A model generated the notes under the pieces. The model was not told the origin of the DNA, made no database searches, and saw nothing but the letters and a program-made list of their open reading frames with translations. The position numbers and the translations under genes were made by a program. This document shows positions 14,763 through 14,801 of a DNA stretch of 14,801 nt, piece after piece (the first letter of the stretch is position 1; each line of letters opens with the position of its first letter). Source of the stretch: Lentisphaeria bacterium (GTDB taxonomy: Bacteria > Verrucomicrobiota > Lentisphaeria > JABSQK01 > UBA12247); contig DMTJ01000474.1 in the NCBI GenBank assembly GCA_003477185.1, positions 1-14,801 on the forward strand, in the 5' to 3' direction.

Positions 14763-14801
14763 ATGCAACGCGCCTTTGATCTGCTGACTTCCGGATGCCC
14801 G
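14763..14801 (+). CDS. Possible start of a bacterial sugar transferase, cut by window edge
   Basis: Thirteen codons, MQRAFDLLTSGCP, run off the right edge. A start of this type (K/Q-R-x-F-D-L-L) is characteristic of undecaprenyl-phosphate sugar transferases of the WcaJ/PglC type (bacterial sugar transferase domain), which are common neighbours of DegT-family aminotransferases. The ATG overlaps the ancestral stop of the aminotransferase frame (TGATG), like the pgi-trpS and TPR-exbB junctions here. The evidence is short, so this is a suggestion. Confidence 0.4.
   Translation, partial: MQRAFDLLTSGCP

Larger units (their letters stand above)
13666..14763 (+). pseudogene. DegT/DnrJ/EryC1/StrS-family aminotransferase, disrupted
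   Basis: The intact ancestor would be a PLP-dependent sugar aminotransferase (polysaccharide or nucleotide-sugar pathway). Recognisable pieces in order: SIGEEEIAEV, SGWLTSGPKVRAFE, NSCAAAMHLAL, DYTFTASAEVIRYLGATP, IPVHTAGHPCDM, LIEDAAHS, the PLP-lysine region FSFYVTKTLCTEEGG, RLHGIDAD and KYNMTDLAAAIGLHQL; then, in another frame, AWHLYILQL and HFIPLHRQPYW. Lesions: the expected start is ATC (13666), a TAG (13687) interrupts codon 8, and the frame shifts +1 near 14515-14533. A further lesion near 14720 removes the SLPL-type segment; the original frame then ends at TGA 14761-14763. The longest uninterrupted piece (GTG 13717 to a stop at about 14592) lacks both ends, so activity is unlikely. Confidence 0.82.

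Noticed and set aside
13553..14763. A tRNA-integrated genomic island or prophage
   Set aside because: No integrase, no repeat of the tRNA 3' end and no phage gene is visible in the window.

Overview
The window reads as ordinary bacterial chromosome: GC-rich (roughly 60 % by eye), densely coded, with coupled start/stop junctions and a CCA-encoding tRNA. The mix of three TPR proteins, a MotA/TolQ/ExbB-ExbD pair, a DUF2007-like protein and a divergent GcvT would suit a Gram-negative of the Verrucomicrobiota (Opitutae/Puniceicoccales type). That placement is my inference from general resemblance, not a marker-based call.

Layout. 1-828 (-): 5' two thirds of an MFS permease running off the left edge. 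993-1627 (+): a DUF2007-like small protein and a small lipoprotein. 1722-2447 (-): a membrane-anchored TPR protein, divergent from the next block. 2563-6999 (+): pgi, trpS, an MBL-fold hydrolase and gcvT, the first three joined by 1-4 nt overlaps, so probably one transcript. 7095-10895 (+): a large exported TPR protein, an ExbB-like proton channel and ExbD, nearly certainly one unit that couples the proton gradient to something in the envelope. 10990-13482 (+): a cytoplasmic TPR protein with its own promoter, then moaA. 13553-13641 (+): tRNA-Leu(CAG) with a near-consensus promoter. 13666-14763 (+): a DegT/DnrJ/EryC1-family aminotransferase pseudogene with several lesions. 14763-14801 (+): the first codons of what looks like a sugar transferase, which suggests that a polysaccharide or glycan locus continues to the right.

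The most unusual signal is not a gene. A 15-bp near-palindrome, TTGCGAAGTTCGCAA, recurs ten times with two or fewer mismatches, on both strands and mostly inside genes. This is far above chance and looks like a highly iterated palindrome comparable in kind to HIP1 of cyanobacteria.

No insertion sequence, CRISPR array, rRNA or prophage gene is visible. No gene-free stretch reaches 300 bases; the longest gap (829-992) holds the divergent start region of the MFS gene and the DUF2007-like gene.
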